Shown: positions 34,863 to 43,540 of the stretch, in pieces
How positions within the stretch are numbered: the first letter of the stretch is position 1
Layout: the number at the start of each line of letters is the position of its first letter
From: Thalassospira profundimaris WP0211
Lineage (GTDB): Bacteria; Pseudomonadota; Alphaproteobacteria; Rhodospirillales; Thalassospiraceae
Assembly: GCF_000300275.1 (NCBI RefSeq)
Contig: NZ_AMRN01000001.1
Coordinates: forward strand, 372,001-436,000
Length of the DNA stretch: 64,000 bases
Direction: 5' to 3'
Position numbers and translations under genes: made by a program
Notes under the pieces: model-generated
Told to the model about the DNA's origin: nothing
What the model saw: the letters and a program-made list of their open reading frames with translations, nothing else
The model's database searches: none

Positions 34863-35510
34863 TCAGCTTTTGGGAATGCTGATCTCGCCGCTTTCAAGCC
34901 CAGCTTTCAGCGCATCGACCGCAACGGCAAGTTTTTCATCAACCACATGCAGATAGGCCGTCCAGTCGGAAAGCTTGGAAAGCTCTTCCTTGCCATCGGA
35001 AATGCCCCGCAGCCCAATCAGCGGCACGCCAAACTTATGGCACGCACGCAGGATGGCAAAACTTTCCATATCAACCATGTCGGCATCAATGACGTCATAG
35101 GCCGCGCCTGACACCACATTGGCCCCGGTCGATAAACGGGCTTCGGGGATACCGGGAATGCGCAACGCCATCTCGATTTCGGCGGGCAGATCGACAAACG
35201 GCGTGCAGCCCTTCTCAAAGCCCAGAACCGATGCATCCATATCGCGATAGGATACCGAAACGGCCTGATACACCTCGGCCTGCTCAAGCGTGCGTGACCC
35301 GGCCGATCCCAAAGTCACGACAAGATCAGGCAAGTCATCCGACAGCTTCAATTCGGTCAATGCCGCGGTCAGATTGATCGCAGCCTCCACCGGCCCAACC
35401 CCGATCATCAAGGGCGTAAACCGCTCCTTGAGGTGGTCGCCATATTCCGCCGGTGCCGCCATTGCGAACAACACGTTATGGCCTGCGACATCATGAAGGT
35501 ATCCGCGCAT
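34863..35510 (-). CDS. 5'-methylthioadenosine/S-adenosylhomocysteine nucleosidase family
   Basis: 215-residue phosphorylase/nucleosidase-fold protein that would hydrolyse MTA or SAH to free adenine, salvaging methionine and removing the inhibitory product of methylation. The ligand loops VTLGSAGS and VDMESFAILRACHKFGVPLIGLRGISDG, with catalytic-type Glu and Asp, are present. It is shorter than E. coli MtnN (232) and of the divergent alphaproteobacterial type, so a different nucleoside substrate is possible. Convergent with the ThDP enzyme gene. Confidence 0.85.
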   Translation of the reverse strand: MRGYLHDVAGHNVLFAMAAPAEYGDHLKERFTPLMIGVGPVEAAINLTAALTELKLSDDLPDLVVTLGSAGSRTLEQAEVYQAVSVSYRDMDASVLGFEKGCTPFVDLPAEIEMALRIPGIPEARLSTGANVVSGAAYDVIDADMVDMESFAILRACHKFGVPLIGLRGISDGKEELSKLSDWTAYLHVVDEKLAVAVDALKAGLESGEISIPKS

Positions 35511-35615
35511 CTTTGACTTTCCGCATTCTTGAAATCAGAACCCGCAGCATAAAGGCCGGGCAACATTTCCGCAGCCCCAAAATCACGGCATCACTGTCAG
35601 TGTAACGTGATCGCA

Positions 35616-36092
35616 TCAGGCGGCGACAGAACGGGTCGGAACGAACAGTTTGGCGAGATAACCGAAGCCCACAACAAGCGCGATCACGTCAAACAAAGCC
35701 ATGGTCGATACGCCAATCGCGGCAAACCCGGTATTTTCAAGCAGTGGCTCGAAGCACTGGTCATTGATTTCCATAAACAGCCCGATGATGAGCAGGTAGG
35801 CGCCATAACGCTCTGAAAGTTCGTTGAGATCATGCTGTTTCTCGGCAATCTCTTCGCCATAAGCTCGTTTCGCCAACATTTCGCGCATCTCAAGGAACAC
35901 GCCAAAGGCAACCAGAATGACGGCGACATCTTCTTCAAGCGTCACATCAGCATCGAATATGCCAGCCTCAAACGCAAAGGTCAGCGTGGCAAGGTGTGCC
36001 CAGCCGGTCATCACCACCATTGCCATCACAACAAAGGTCCAGATCGCCAACGAAACCGGATGAATGGTGAAAAGGAAAAACAGCTTTGTCAT
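35616..36092 (-). CDS. Membrane protein of unknown function
   Basis: 158 residues from ATG 36092, with predicted helices near 5-33 (FFLFTIHPVSLAIWTFVVMAMVVMTGW), 50-70, 95-115 and 125-150. The region between helices two and three is charged (EMREMLAKRAYGEEIAEKQHDL), suggesting a cytoplasmic loop. I do not recognise the family. Upstream ATGs extend the frame but would run close to tRNA-Arg. No partner genes in the same direction. Confidence 0.7.
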   Translation of the reverse strand: MTKLFFLFTIHPVSLAIWTFVVMAMVVMTGWAHLATLTFAFEAGIFDADVTLEEDVAVILVAFGVFLEMREMLAKRAYGEEIAEKQHDLNELSERYGAYLLIIGLFMEINDQCFEPLLENTGFAAIGVSTMALFDVIALVVGFGYLAKLFVPTRSVAA

Positions 36093-36206
36093 TGGTTCGC
36101 CCCAACAAATGCAAAAACGCACCCCTGCCGGTTTCGGCATGGTAAAAATCATCCTTACGCGCACTATCCGCGGATGCCAACTGACAAAGCAATTTTGGGA
36201 GGAAAT

Positions 36207-36283
36207 TGGCGCACCCGACAGGATTCGAACCTGTGGCCTTTGCCTTCGGAGGGCAACGCTCTATCCAGCTGAGCTACGGGTGC
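36207..36283 (-). tRNA. tRNA-Arg, anticodon CCG
   Basis: 77 bases including an encoded CCA. Acceptor GCACCCG/CGGGTGC with G discriminator, D arm GCTC...GAGC, anticodon stem TTGCC/GGCAA around loop CTCCGAA (anticodon CCG, reading CGG), T arm ACAGG-TTCGAAT-CCTGT. All stems pair perfectly. No integrase, direct repeat or foreign gene was seen beside it, so there is no sign of an attachment site in use. Confidence 0.97.
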
Positions 36284-36433
36284 GCAATATGTGGGGCCAT
36301 GACTGGAATGTGTGGCCCGAGCGGTTTGGGTGATACAGGTTTTGGCCTGAACGGGCAAGGGTTTTCGAACCCCGATACCCGCTCAATCATCCCCGCTCCC
36401 GGTTAAGGTAACCTTGGCAGGTTGTGGCTGCAA

Positions 36434-38170
36434 TCAGCTTTCGACATCACGGCGTTCATAGGGGTCACGCACCACCCAGGTGCCATCCCATTCACGGTCC
36501 TGTTCGCGCCGCTCAAGGCGCTCCATGCGGTTCATCATCAGCTGTGCGGCAAAGTCGCTGTCATCAAACGCGATGACTTCTTCATAGAGCGGCCGGGCCG
36601 CATCGAAATTGCCATCGCGGTAATGCGCCATGGCGGTTTCGTACTTGCTGCGCCATTCACGCCGTTCTTCAGAAAGCTGTCCGCCTTGCGCCAGAACTTC
36701 GTAAAGGAAGACGACCTTTTCAGTACCCAGCAGCACCACATGATCAAGGTCGCGCATTTCGACCTCGCCCGACGCCATGCTGGCCGTTTCGTGGGATGCC
36801 AGAATTTGCGTGCCATAGACCCGGTTGGCCTTTTCCAGACGGTTGGCATAGTTCACGCAATCGCCAACCACGGTATAGGCGCGTGATTTGTCCGTACCGA
36901 TGGAACCGACCACGACCTCGCCGGTCGCAATGCCGACACGGATTTCAAGCCCATGATCACCGATCAGTTCGGCATATTTGGTCTTAAGCGCGTTAAAGCG
37001 TGCGACCTGTTCAAGGGCCGCCTGACAGGCATGCTTGGCATGGGCCCCTTCGCCGCAGAAGGGCGGGCCCCAGAAGCCGATCACGCGGTCACCAACAAAG
37101 TTGTCGATAATGCCGCTTTGATTGGCAATCGGTTCGGTCATCGCGGTGAGATAATCATTCAGGAAATCAACAAGCTTTTCCGGCGGCGTATGTTCCGCCA
37201 GCCAGTCAAACCCGGTCAGGTTGACGACACTGACGGTCATCACGCGCTTTTCGGAGTTCTCAAGCGCGGTTTCCTGATTGATCAGATTATTGATGACTTT
37301 CGGATCGACATATTTGCCAAACCGTTCGCGCATCCGGAACCGTACGCGGAGTTCACGGGTCATGCGGTTGAAGGCATCGGCCAACCGGCCAAAGTCACCC
37401 TTGGAGCTGAATTCAAGCTTGGTATCAAGCTTGCCCGACTGAATGGAATTCAGCGCACTCGTGGTTTTGCGCACGGCAACCACCACCGCATGCGCCATGT
37501 AATAGGCAAGAGAAATACCGATAATGACGGCGGCCAGCATCATGATGAATTCGGCCTGAATCAGGAAGTCTTCGCGCTTTGAAACGTTTTCAACTGTCTG
37601 TGCGGCGTAATCTTCAAGCAGCCGGATTTCATTGCGCAGGTTCAGCACAATAATCCGATGCAGACCGCGCACGGTGTTTTCCTGTGACCGGGCATCGGCA
37701 AGGTTTCCTGCCCGCACCTGATCAAGCAGGCGTTCAACGCCCAAGGAAAACTGTGCCGATACATCGGCAAATTCCCGCATGCGCACATCAAGATCAAACA
37801 GCACACCCTCGTCAAAGTGACCGGATGCCTGCGCCCGACCAAGGGCAGCAAAGGTAAAGGATTTGCGGAAGGCCTGTTCGATCTGGGTTTGTTTGGCTTC
37901 GATTTCGATCTCGATGCCATTCAAAAGCGATGTCTGCGGTCCGTCACTTTCGACCACCCGCATGTAACGATCAATCAGCGAAATCTGTTCAAGCTGGCGC
38001 GCACGCACGTCCGAAAGCGAGTCCTTAACCGGCGTGACGTAGCGCGACACCGCCTCAAGATCACCATTGATGCCAAGGGACTGGATCACGGAGAAACCGG
38101 TGGCCACAACGAGCCACACGACAAAAAAGGCCGCGACACCCAGGAACTTCGCCCGAATGGTCCTTAGCAT
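36434..38170 (-). CDS. Membrane class III cyclase-domain protein, active site altered
   Basis: 578 residues from ATG 38170 (AGGA six bases upstream). TM1 at 8-30, a helical extracytoplasmic sensor region at 31-205, TM2 at 209-233, HAMP at about 234-285, a class III nucleotidyl cyclase homology domain at 308-480, and a C-terminal helical tail. Where the first metal-binding Asp is expected there is Asn317 (VVNLTGF); the substrate-specifying Lys is Asn357 (IIDNFVGD). The second metal Asp361, and Asp437, Asn440 and Arg444 (VVGDCVNYANR), remain. The protein may be inactive, use another substrate, or signal without catalysis. Confidence 0.88.
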   Translation of the reverse strand: MLRTIRAKFLGVAAFFVVWLVVATGFSVIQSLGINGDLEAVSRYVTPVKDSLSDVRARQLEQISLIDRYMRVVESDGPQTSLLNGIEIEIEAKQTQIEQAFRKSFTFAALGRAQASGHFDEGVLFDLDVRMREFADVSAQFSLGVERLLDQVRAGNLADARSQENTVRGLHRIIVLNLRNEIRLLEDYAAQTVENVSKREDFLIQAEFIMMLAAVIIGISLAYYMAHAVVVAVRKTTSALNSIQSGKLDTKLEFSSKGDFGRLADAFNRMTRELRVRFRMRERFGKYVDPKVINNLINQETALENSEKRVMTVSVVNLTGFDWLAEHTPPEKLVDFLNDYLTAMTEPIANQSGIIDNFVGDRVIGFWGPPFCGEGAHAKHACQAALEQVARFNALKTKYAELIGDHGLEIRVGIATGEVVVGSIGTDKSRAYTVVGDCVNYANRLEKANRVYGTQILASHETASMASGEVEMRDLDHVVLLGTEKVVFLYEVLAQGGQLSEERREWRSKYETAMAHYRDGNFDAARPLYEEVIAFDDSDFAAQLMMNRMERLERREQDREWDGTWVVRDPYERRDVES

Positions 38171-38317
38171 GCCGGTCCTGATCCTCCGGTTAAGTGATGT
38201 TGCATCATCAATTGCTGCTTGGCATATCGGAACGAAACAGCGGTTCGACAACCTGCATAATGCCTTGCAACTATTTAAAAAAGGCTACCTGATCATTGAT
38301 TGAGGGTCAAAAAGCAA

Positions 38318-39313
38318 TCAGTTGCTGGTGCAGGAATAATTTTTCCGATCCTCGCTGTCGACAACCCAGCGGCGAATATCCTCGATCACCACCGGCCCGT
38401 TCAGATCCCGCAACAACATGTGATAGCCCGCCCGATAAAGGCAACGGTGATAGTCGGGTAAACCGAGACTGGACAGCTGATCATCAAGTGCCGCAACGGC
38501 CTTGGGCGGGATCACCTGATCCTGCATGCCCGACAGCAAAAGCGTTGGCACAGATATATCCCCGGCCCGAACGCGCGCCAAATCCATGATATCGGCAACA
38601 CCGGCAAGCAAATCGACCCGGACTGAAGACATCATGTGCGGGTCACGCGACAAGCGACGCAACATTTCGATATTGTCCGACGGCCAGATATCAAGTCCCC
38701 GCCCGGTCAGCGGCAACCATGGCAGGCTGTGCGACAGGATCGAAAGCGGTGCGGTCTGATACCACGGCATCATGTTCCGGTTCCAAACTGCCGGTGCCAC
38801 CAAAACCAGACCATCCATCAGATGCCCGCGTGTGGCGGCGGTGATGATCGCCACCGCCCCGCCCATCGAATTCCCCAGAAGGTAAATCGGTGTGTCAGGA
38901 TAGCGGGCGCGCAACAGCGTCAATGCATCGCTGGCATCATTAACAAGGCTCGCCGTGCCCGACCAGAACGGACGGGCAGACGTACGGCCAAAGCCCCGCT
39001 GATCATAAGCATAGATCGCGATGCCCTTTGGGCCGACCTGTTCACCCAACTCCATGAAGGCATTGGCATAATCACCCATCCCGTGCAGACCAAGGATCAC
39101 CGCATCGGGATGTTCAAGATCGCCCCAGCTTTGTAATGGCAACTCCGTACCATCGGCCGCAACAAAAACGTCTGGCCCAAGCACGGTCTGGGCAATCGGT
39201 GGTCCCGCCGGGCGAACGGTTGGCGCACAGGCACTTACCAACCCGGCAAAGAACAACATCGCACAAAGGCGGACAACAGGGCGCAATAAACACGGTGACA
39301 AGACGGCGACCAA
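38318..39313 (-). CDS. Alpha/beta hydrolase lipoprotein (monoacylglycerol-lipase-like)
   Basis: About 331 residues with a lipoprotein signal (LFFAGLVSAC, lipobox Cys near residue 29). Hydrolase_4-type serine hydrolase: nucleophile elbow GNSMGG, oxyanion region LGLHGMGDYANAF, acid Asp in LLLSGMQDQVIP, and a catalytic His near YRAGYHMLLRD. Likely an inner- or outer-membrane-anchored lipase/esterase. The start is unsure: TTG at 39313 or 39301, since the first ATG (39259) leaves too short a signal. Its ancestor is probably a cytosolic lysophospholipase-type enzyme that gained a lipoprotein signal. Confidence 0.85.
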   Translation of the reverse strand: MVAVLSPCLLRPVVRLCAMLFFAGLVSACAPTVRPAGPPIAQTVLGPDVFVAADGTELPLQSWGDLEHPDAVILGLHGMGDYANAFMELGEQVGPKGIAIYAYDQRGFGRTSARPFWSGTASLVNDASDALTLLRARYPDTPIYLLGNSMGGAVAIITAATRGHLMDGLVLVAPAVWNRNMMPWYQTAPLSILSHSLPWLPLTGRGLDIWPSDNIEMLRRLSRDPHMMSSVRVDLLAGVADIMDLARVRAGDISVPTLLLSGMQDQVIPPKAVAALDDQLSSLGLPDYHRCLYRAGYHMLLRDLNGPVVIEDIRRWVVDSEDRKNYSCTSN

Positions 39314-39571
39314 CCCTACGCAGGAAACAGAGACACTTAATGAAGGTTATAATGCGTTCGCCCGCAAGGTATTGTCACACATTACATATTCCAATCAGGC
39401 AGTCGGGTTATTGAGGAAATTCTGGTTTAAGGTTTAACCAATCGGCCCGATCTAGTAGAACTACACTAGGTTCAGCGGGTTTTTAAATCCAATGACAGAC
39501 GCAGACATTGGGTAATATGCCTTGTTGCCATATCGATCGTTCCACACGTTTTCCAACGAAAGGATACGACC

Positions 39572-39859
39572 ATGAGCATGAAAGAAGCTTACGAGAAAAA
39601 ACTGGAAGCCCAACTCAATGAGTGGAGTGCCCAGATTGACAAGCTTAAGGCGCAGGCTGAGTTGGCAGAAGCCGATGCACAAATACAGTATCAGAAACAA
39701 GTCAAAGAGCTCCGCGCCATGCAAGACGAGGCCGAGCAGAAGCTTAGAGAATTGCAAAAATCAAGCGATACCGCCTGGCAGGATATGAAAGCTGGCATGG
39801 ATAACGCTTGGGACTCGATTGAAGCTGCGATGAAGGTGGCTTATAGCAGGTTCAAGTGA
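39572..39859 (+). CDS. Small coiled-coil protein
   Basis: 95 residues, very rich in Glu, Lys, Gln and Ala, almost entirely predicted coiled coil (MKEAYEKKLEAQLNEWSAQI, then a heptad-like region to about 70) with an amphipathic C-terminus (AWQDMKAGMDNAWDSIEAA). No signal peptide or cysteine. It resembles small stress-associated coiled-coil proteins annotated in cyanobacteria and proteobacteria (sll1863-like). Clear ribosome site (AAAGGA, seven bases) and a strong terminator just after it, so it is a single-gene unit. Confidence 0.78.
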   Translation: MSMKEAYEKKLEAQLNEWSAQIDKLKAQAELAEADAQIQYQKQVKELRAMQDEAEQKLRELQKSSDTAWQDMKAGMDNAWDSIEAAMKVAYSRFK

Positions 39860-39882
39860 TCAAGCAGATCAAGACGCAATCA

Positions 39883-39918
39883 CACAAAACCCCGCAAGTC
39901 TTCTTGCGGGGTTTTGTG
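39883..39918. terminator. Strong hairpin terminator, probably bidirectional
   Basis: A 16-bp perfect stem (arms CACAAAACCCCGCAAG and its complement) with loop TCTT. The stem itself has A- and T-rich ends on both sides, so it can serve both the coiled-coil gene and the convergent ABC ATPase gene. Confidence 0.9.
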
Positions 39919-39941
39919 CATGATTACGAAAACGCAACGAA

Positions 39942-40910
39942 CTAGGCAGCCTTGCCGGCACCTGCGCGTTGCTTGTTATTATCGCGGGTCAGCATCAAGA
40001 AGATGTCTTCAAGATCGCCTTCCTCGGTCGACAGATCCTTGATCGCAAGGCCACAGCCATGGATCGCCTCAAGGATTTCCGCCATCTGCGTGTTGCTTGG
40101 GCGGTAATGAAGCGCGATCTGGTTTTCCGATTTAAGCTCTGCCCCCCAGGGCGACAGGGCGTCGGGTACTGCGTTCAGTTCGTTGTTCACGGTCAGAACC
40201 AGCGTCTTGTGATCAATCCGGCGCAGCAGGCTGCGCTTGTCTTCATGGGCAATGACATTGCCCTGATTGATGATCGCGATCTCGTCACAGAGTTCTTCGG
40301 CTTCTTCAAGGTAATGCGTGGTCAGAACAATCGTGACGCCCGCTTTGTTCAACTCCTTGACGTAAGCCCAAAGCTGCTGACGCAGTTCGATATCCACACC
40401 CGCCGTCGGTTCATCAAGAACCAGAACGGGCGGCGTGTGCACCATCGCCTTTCCGACCAGAAGACGGCGACGCATCCCGCCCGAAAGCGATCTTGCGTAC
40501 GAGTCTGCCTTGTCGGCGAGTCCGATGGCGGCAAGAATCTCGTCCGTGCGGCGTTCGGATTTCGGCACGCCATAGAGGCCCGCCTGCAATTCCATCACCT
40601 GACGCGGGGTGAAAAATGCATCCAGATTGAGTTCCTGGGGCACAATCCCGATGGAGCAACGTGCAGCGCGCATCTGGGCTTCGATATCATTGCCCCAGAT
40701 TTTTGCCGTACCGCTGGTCTTGGTGACAAGACCGGCCAAGATGTTGATAAACGTAGACTTTCCGGCACCGTTCGGGCCCAGCAGGGCAAAAAACGAGCCG
40801 CGCGGAATCTTGAGCGAAACGTTATCAAGGGCGAGTTTTTCGCCGTTTGATCCCTTATAGACCTTTGTCAGCCCCTCGACTTCGATGGCATAGTCGGGCA
40901 TTGCAGTCAT
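39942..40910 (-). CDS. ABC transporter ATP-binding protein, ABC-2 type, orphan
   Basis: About 322 residues. Walker A GPNGAGKST near residue 40, signature LSGGMRRR, Walker B VLVLDEPTAG, switch His in TTHYLEEAEEL, and a C-terminal region of about 90 residues. The pattern fits ABC-2 exporters (YadG/CcmA-like). No permease gene is next to it on either side, unusual for this type. ATG 40910 is preferred (GGAG eleven bases upstream); ATG 40901 and 40961 are alternatives. Confidence 0.88.
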   Translation of the reverse strand: MTAMPDYAIEVEGLTKVYKGSNGEKLALDNVSLKIPRGSFFALLGPNGAGKSTFINILAGLVTKTSGTAKIWGNDIEAQMRAARCSIGIVPQELNLDAFFTPRQVMELQAGLYGVPKSERRTDEILAAIGLADKADSYARSLSGGMRRRLLVGKAMVHTPPVLVLDEPTAGVDIELRQQLWAYVKELNKAGVTIVLTTHYLEEAEELCDEIAIINQGNVIAHEDKRSLLRRIDHKTLVLTVNNELNAVPDALSPWGAELKSENQIALHYRPSNTQMAEILEAIHGCGLAIKDLSTEEGDLEDIFLMLTRDNNKQRAGAGKAA

Positions 40911-41105
40911 ATGTCCGTGATCTCCACTCTTTTCCGCGTCGCTTGTTTGCGCTAAGACCATGAGGCGCCATGAGCACGCGGAAGTATTGATTGAATATGC
41001 CCAATCGGTATCATTCCCGGGAAACCGGGGTCAATGCTGTCCACAGTGCGCGGCCAATCCCGATGGTCATACAAGCCTGAAAAAGGCAAACTTGGAACTG
41101 GATAT

Positions 41106-41285
41106 ATGAAGATCACCGAAGAAATCAAAGTCGGCACGCTAAATGTTGCCTGCGACGGCGGAAAAGGTCACCTTGGGCACCCGACCGTTTACCTTAATCT
41201 TGAGGAAAAAGGCGAGGTGGTCTGCCCGTATTGCTCGAAAAAATATATCTTCGACAAATCCTTGGCCGAGCACGCAGCCCACTAA
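41106..41285 (+). CDS. Zinc-finger CHCC protein, NDUFS6-like
   Basis: 59-residue protein with a zf-CHCC fold: Cys in VACDGG, His in LGHPTVYL, and Cys-X2-Cys in VVCPYCSKKYIF form a likely zinc site. In alphaproteobacteria such proteins correspond to the complex I accessory subunit NDUFS6/NuoS. Start ATG 41106 with GGAAC about seven to twelve bases upstream; longer frames upstream look non-coding. It is not near nuo genes here. High confidence for the domain, moderate for the link to complex I. Confidence 0.85.
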   Translation: MKITEEIKVGTLNVACDGGKGHLGHPTVYLNLEEKGEVVCPYCSKKYIFDKSLAEHAAH

Positions 41286-41317
41286 TCCAATACGCACCTT
41301 TTTAGGTACAGTATGGG

Positions 41318-41362
41318 GCCAGACCTTACCAGTGCTTGCGCACAGATGGTCTGGCAGACCAT
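41318..41362 (+). promoter_or_regulatory. Competing hairpins in the trpB leader
   Basis: GCCAGACC (41318-41325) can pair with GGTCTGGC (41348-41355). Alternatively, ATGGTCT (41346-41352) can pair with AGACCAT (41356-41362). The two structures share bases and exclude each other. They lie about 60-105 bases before trpB. This resembles an attenuator, but no T-run follows. Confidence 0.4.
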
Positions 41363-41422
41363 ATATTGTCACCTGCCTATGCTGTCGTGAACGCCATCAC
41401 GGCCAATCCACGGGGAACTTCC

Positions 41423-42640
41423 ATGACGTCTTCTGCACCTAACAGCTTCCGCGCTCTGCCCGATCCGGACGGGCATTTCGGCAATTTCGGCGGACGCTTT
41501 GTCGCCGAAACCCTGATGCCGCTGATCCTTGAGCTGGAACAGGCCTACAAGGACGCCAAGGCAGACCCCGCGTTTAAAAAAGAGATGGATTACTATCTCC
41601 GTCACTATGTTGGCCGTGAAAACCCGCTTTATTTCGCCGAACGCCTGACCGAGGAACTCGGCGGTGCAAAGATCTATTTCAAGCGCGAGGACCTCAACCA
41701 TACCGGCGCGCACAAGATCAATAACTGCATCGGCCAAATCCTGCTGGCCAAGCGCATGGGCAAAACCCGTATCATCGCCGAAACCGGCGCCGGTCAGCAT
41801 GGCGTTGCGACCGCGACTGTATGCGCACGCTTTGGCCTGCCTTGCACGGTCTATATGGGCTCGAAGGATATCGAACGTCAGTCGCCCAACGTGTTCCGCA
41901 TGCGCCTTCTCGGTGCAGAGGTCAAACCGGTCGTTTCCGGTTCGAACTCGCTGAAAGATGCGATGAACGAAGCGCTGCGTGACTGGGTCACCAACGTCGA
42001 AGATACCTTCTACATCATCGGTACCGCGGCTGGCCCGCACCCCTATCCGGAAATGGTCCGTGATTTCCAGTCGGTCATCGGCAATGAAGCCCGCCGACAG
42101 ATCATGGAAGCTGAAAATCGCCTGCCCGATCAGGTGATCGCATCGGTTGGCGGCGGGTCGAACGCGATTGGCCTGTTCCACCCGTTCCTTGATGACAAGG
42201 GTGTCGAAGTTGTCGGTGTCGAGGCCGCCGGTCACGGCGTTCATACCGGAAAACATGCCGCAAGCCTTTCGGCGGGCAAGCCGGGCGTTCTGCACGGCAA
42301 CCGTACCTACTTGCTGATGGATGACGACGGCCAGATCAAGGAAGCCGATTCGATTTCGGCCGGTCTGGACTATCCGGGCATCGGGCCGGAGCACAGCTGG
42401 CTTAAGGATATCGGTCGCGCGCGTTATGAACCAATCACCGACAAGGAAGCCCTTGCCGCCTTCAAACTCTGCTCGGAACTCGAAGGCATCATTCCCGCAC
42501 TGGAATGCAGCCACGCGATCGCGCAGATCATGAAAGAAGCCCCGAAAATGGGCAAGGACAAGATCATCCTCATGTGTCTGAGTGGCCGGGGTGACAAGGA
42601 CATCTTTACCGTGGCCGAAGCACTGGGAGTAGAATTGTGA
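41423..42640 (+). CDS. trpB: Tryptophan synthase beta subunit
   Basis: PLP enzyme joining indole and serine to make tryptophan. 405 residues from ATG 41423 (GGGGAA six bases upstream); the frame runs 29 codons further upstream but looks non-coding. PLP lysine in [14 protein letters not shown], phosphate-binding glycines in [13 protein letters not shown], and the usual C-terminal [10 protein letters not shown]. Overlaps trpA by four bases (GTGA). In many alphaproteobacteria trpF precedes trpB; here it is not adjacent. Confidence 0.98.
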   Translation: MTSSAPNSFRALPDPDGHFGNFGGRFVAETLMPLILELEQAYKDAKADPAFKKEMDYYLRHYVGRENPLYFAERLTEELGGAKIYFKREDLNHTGAHKINNCIGQILLAKRMGKTRIIAETGAGQHGVATATVCARFGLPCTVYMGSKDIERQSPNVFRMRLLGAEVKPVVSGSNSLKDAMNEALRDWVTNVEDTFYIIGTAAGPHPYPEMVRDFQSVIGNEARRQIMEAENRLPDQVIASVGGGSNAIGLFHPFLDDKGVEVVGVEAAGHGVHTGKHAASLSAGKPGVLHGNRTYLLMDDDGQIKEADSISAGLDYPGIGPEHSWLKDIGRARYEPITDKEALAAFKLCSELEGIIPALECSHAIAQIMKEAPKMGKDKIILMCLSGRGDKDIFTVAEALGVEL

Positions 42641-43485
42641 GCGACGCTATCATCGGCGGCCAGGACCGCATCGCCAAACGTTTTGCCAAGCTCAAGGAAG
42701 AAGGCCGTGCCGGTCTGGTAACCTTTATCACCGCAGGCGATCCCGACCCGGAAACCTCGTTTGAAATCCTCAAACAGCTGCCAGAAGCCGGTGCCGACAT
42801 CATCGAACTGGGCATGCCGTTTACCGATCCGATGGCCGATGGCCCCGCCATTCAGGAAGCATCGCTGCGCGCGCTTGCCGCTGGCATGCATATGCGCAAG
42901 ACGCTGTCGATTGTGCGCGGTTTCCGCGATCAGGATCATGATACGCCGATCATCCTGATGGGCTATTACAATCCGATCTATATCTATGGCGTTGCCGAAT
43001 TTCTTGAAGATGCCCGCAATGCCGGGGTTGATGGCCTGATCGTTGTTGATCTGCCGCCCGAAGAAGATGCAGAGCTTTGCATTCCGACCGTAGAAAAGGG
43101 CCTGTCCTTCATTCGCCTGACCACGCCGACCTCTGATGACAAGCGTCTTCCGAAACTTGTTCAGAATACCTCGGGCTTTGTTTACTATGTCTCGGTTGCC
43201 GGTGTGACCGGTGCCGGATCTGCCAGCAATGACCAGATTGTCGAAGCAATGGGACGCCTGCGTCGCCATACCGATCTGCCGATTGCGGTCGGGTTTGGCA
43301 TCAAGACCGCAGCCCAGGCAGCCGACGTGGCAAAACAGGCCGATGCAGCTGTTGTCGGATCGGCAATCGTATCAAAAATTGCCGAAAGTCTTGACGAAAA
43401 CGGCAAGGCCACCGATAAGACCGCCTCTATGGTTACCGGCCTTGTGCGTGAACTTGCAAACGGGGTCCGAAACGCGCGCAAATAG
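42637..43485 (+). CDS. trpA: Tryptophan synthase alpha subunit
   Basis: Aldolase-type subunit splitting indole-3-glycerol phosphate to indole, channelled to TrpB. 282 residues, TIM barrel. Catalytic Glu and Asp lie in [15 protein letters not shown], and phosphate loop [15 protein letters not shown] plus [12 protein letters not shown] are present. GTG start at 42637 overlaps the trpB stop, giving tight translational coupling and equal amounts of the two subunits. Confidence 0.98.
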   Translation: MSDAIIGGQDRIAKRFAKLKEEGRAGLVTFITAGDPDPETSFEILKQLPEAGADIIELGMPFTDPMADGPAIQEASLRALAAGMHMRKTLSIVRGFRDQDHDTPIILMGYYNPIYIYGVAEFLEDARNAGVDGLIVVDLPPEEDAELCIPTVEKGLSFIRLTTPTSDDKRLPKLVQNTSGFVYYVSVAGVTGAGSASNDQIVEAMGRLRRHTDLPIAVGFGIKTAAQAADVAKQADAAVVGSAIVSKIAESLDENGKATDKTASMVTGLVRELANGVRNARK

Positions 43486-43540
43486 ATGGCGCTGCGTTTG
43501 AAAGAACCGATATAGACAGAACCAAGGATCAGTATCCGAT

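Noticed and set aside
36207..36283. tRNA-Arg as an integration site
   Set aside because: No integrase, no direct repeat of the tRNA 3' end and no foreign-looking genes nearby.
41034..41105. Longer form of the CHCC protein from an upstream ATG
   Set aside because: The extra 24 residues are unlike the family, and ATG 41106 gives the usual length with a better context.
41346..41390. Possible leader peptide [14 protein letters not shown] before trpB
   Set aside because: Only one Trp codon, a weak ribosome site, and no terminator hairpin with T-run; ordinary trp leaders have two or more adjacent Trp codons. The overlap with the hairpins is noted separately.
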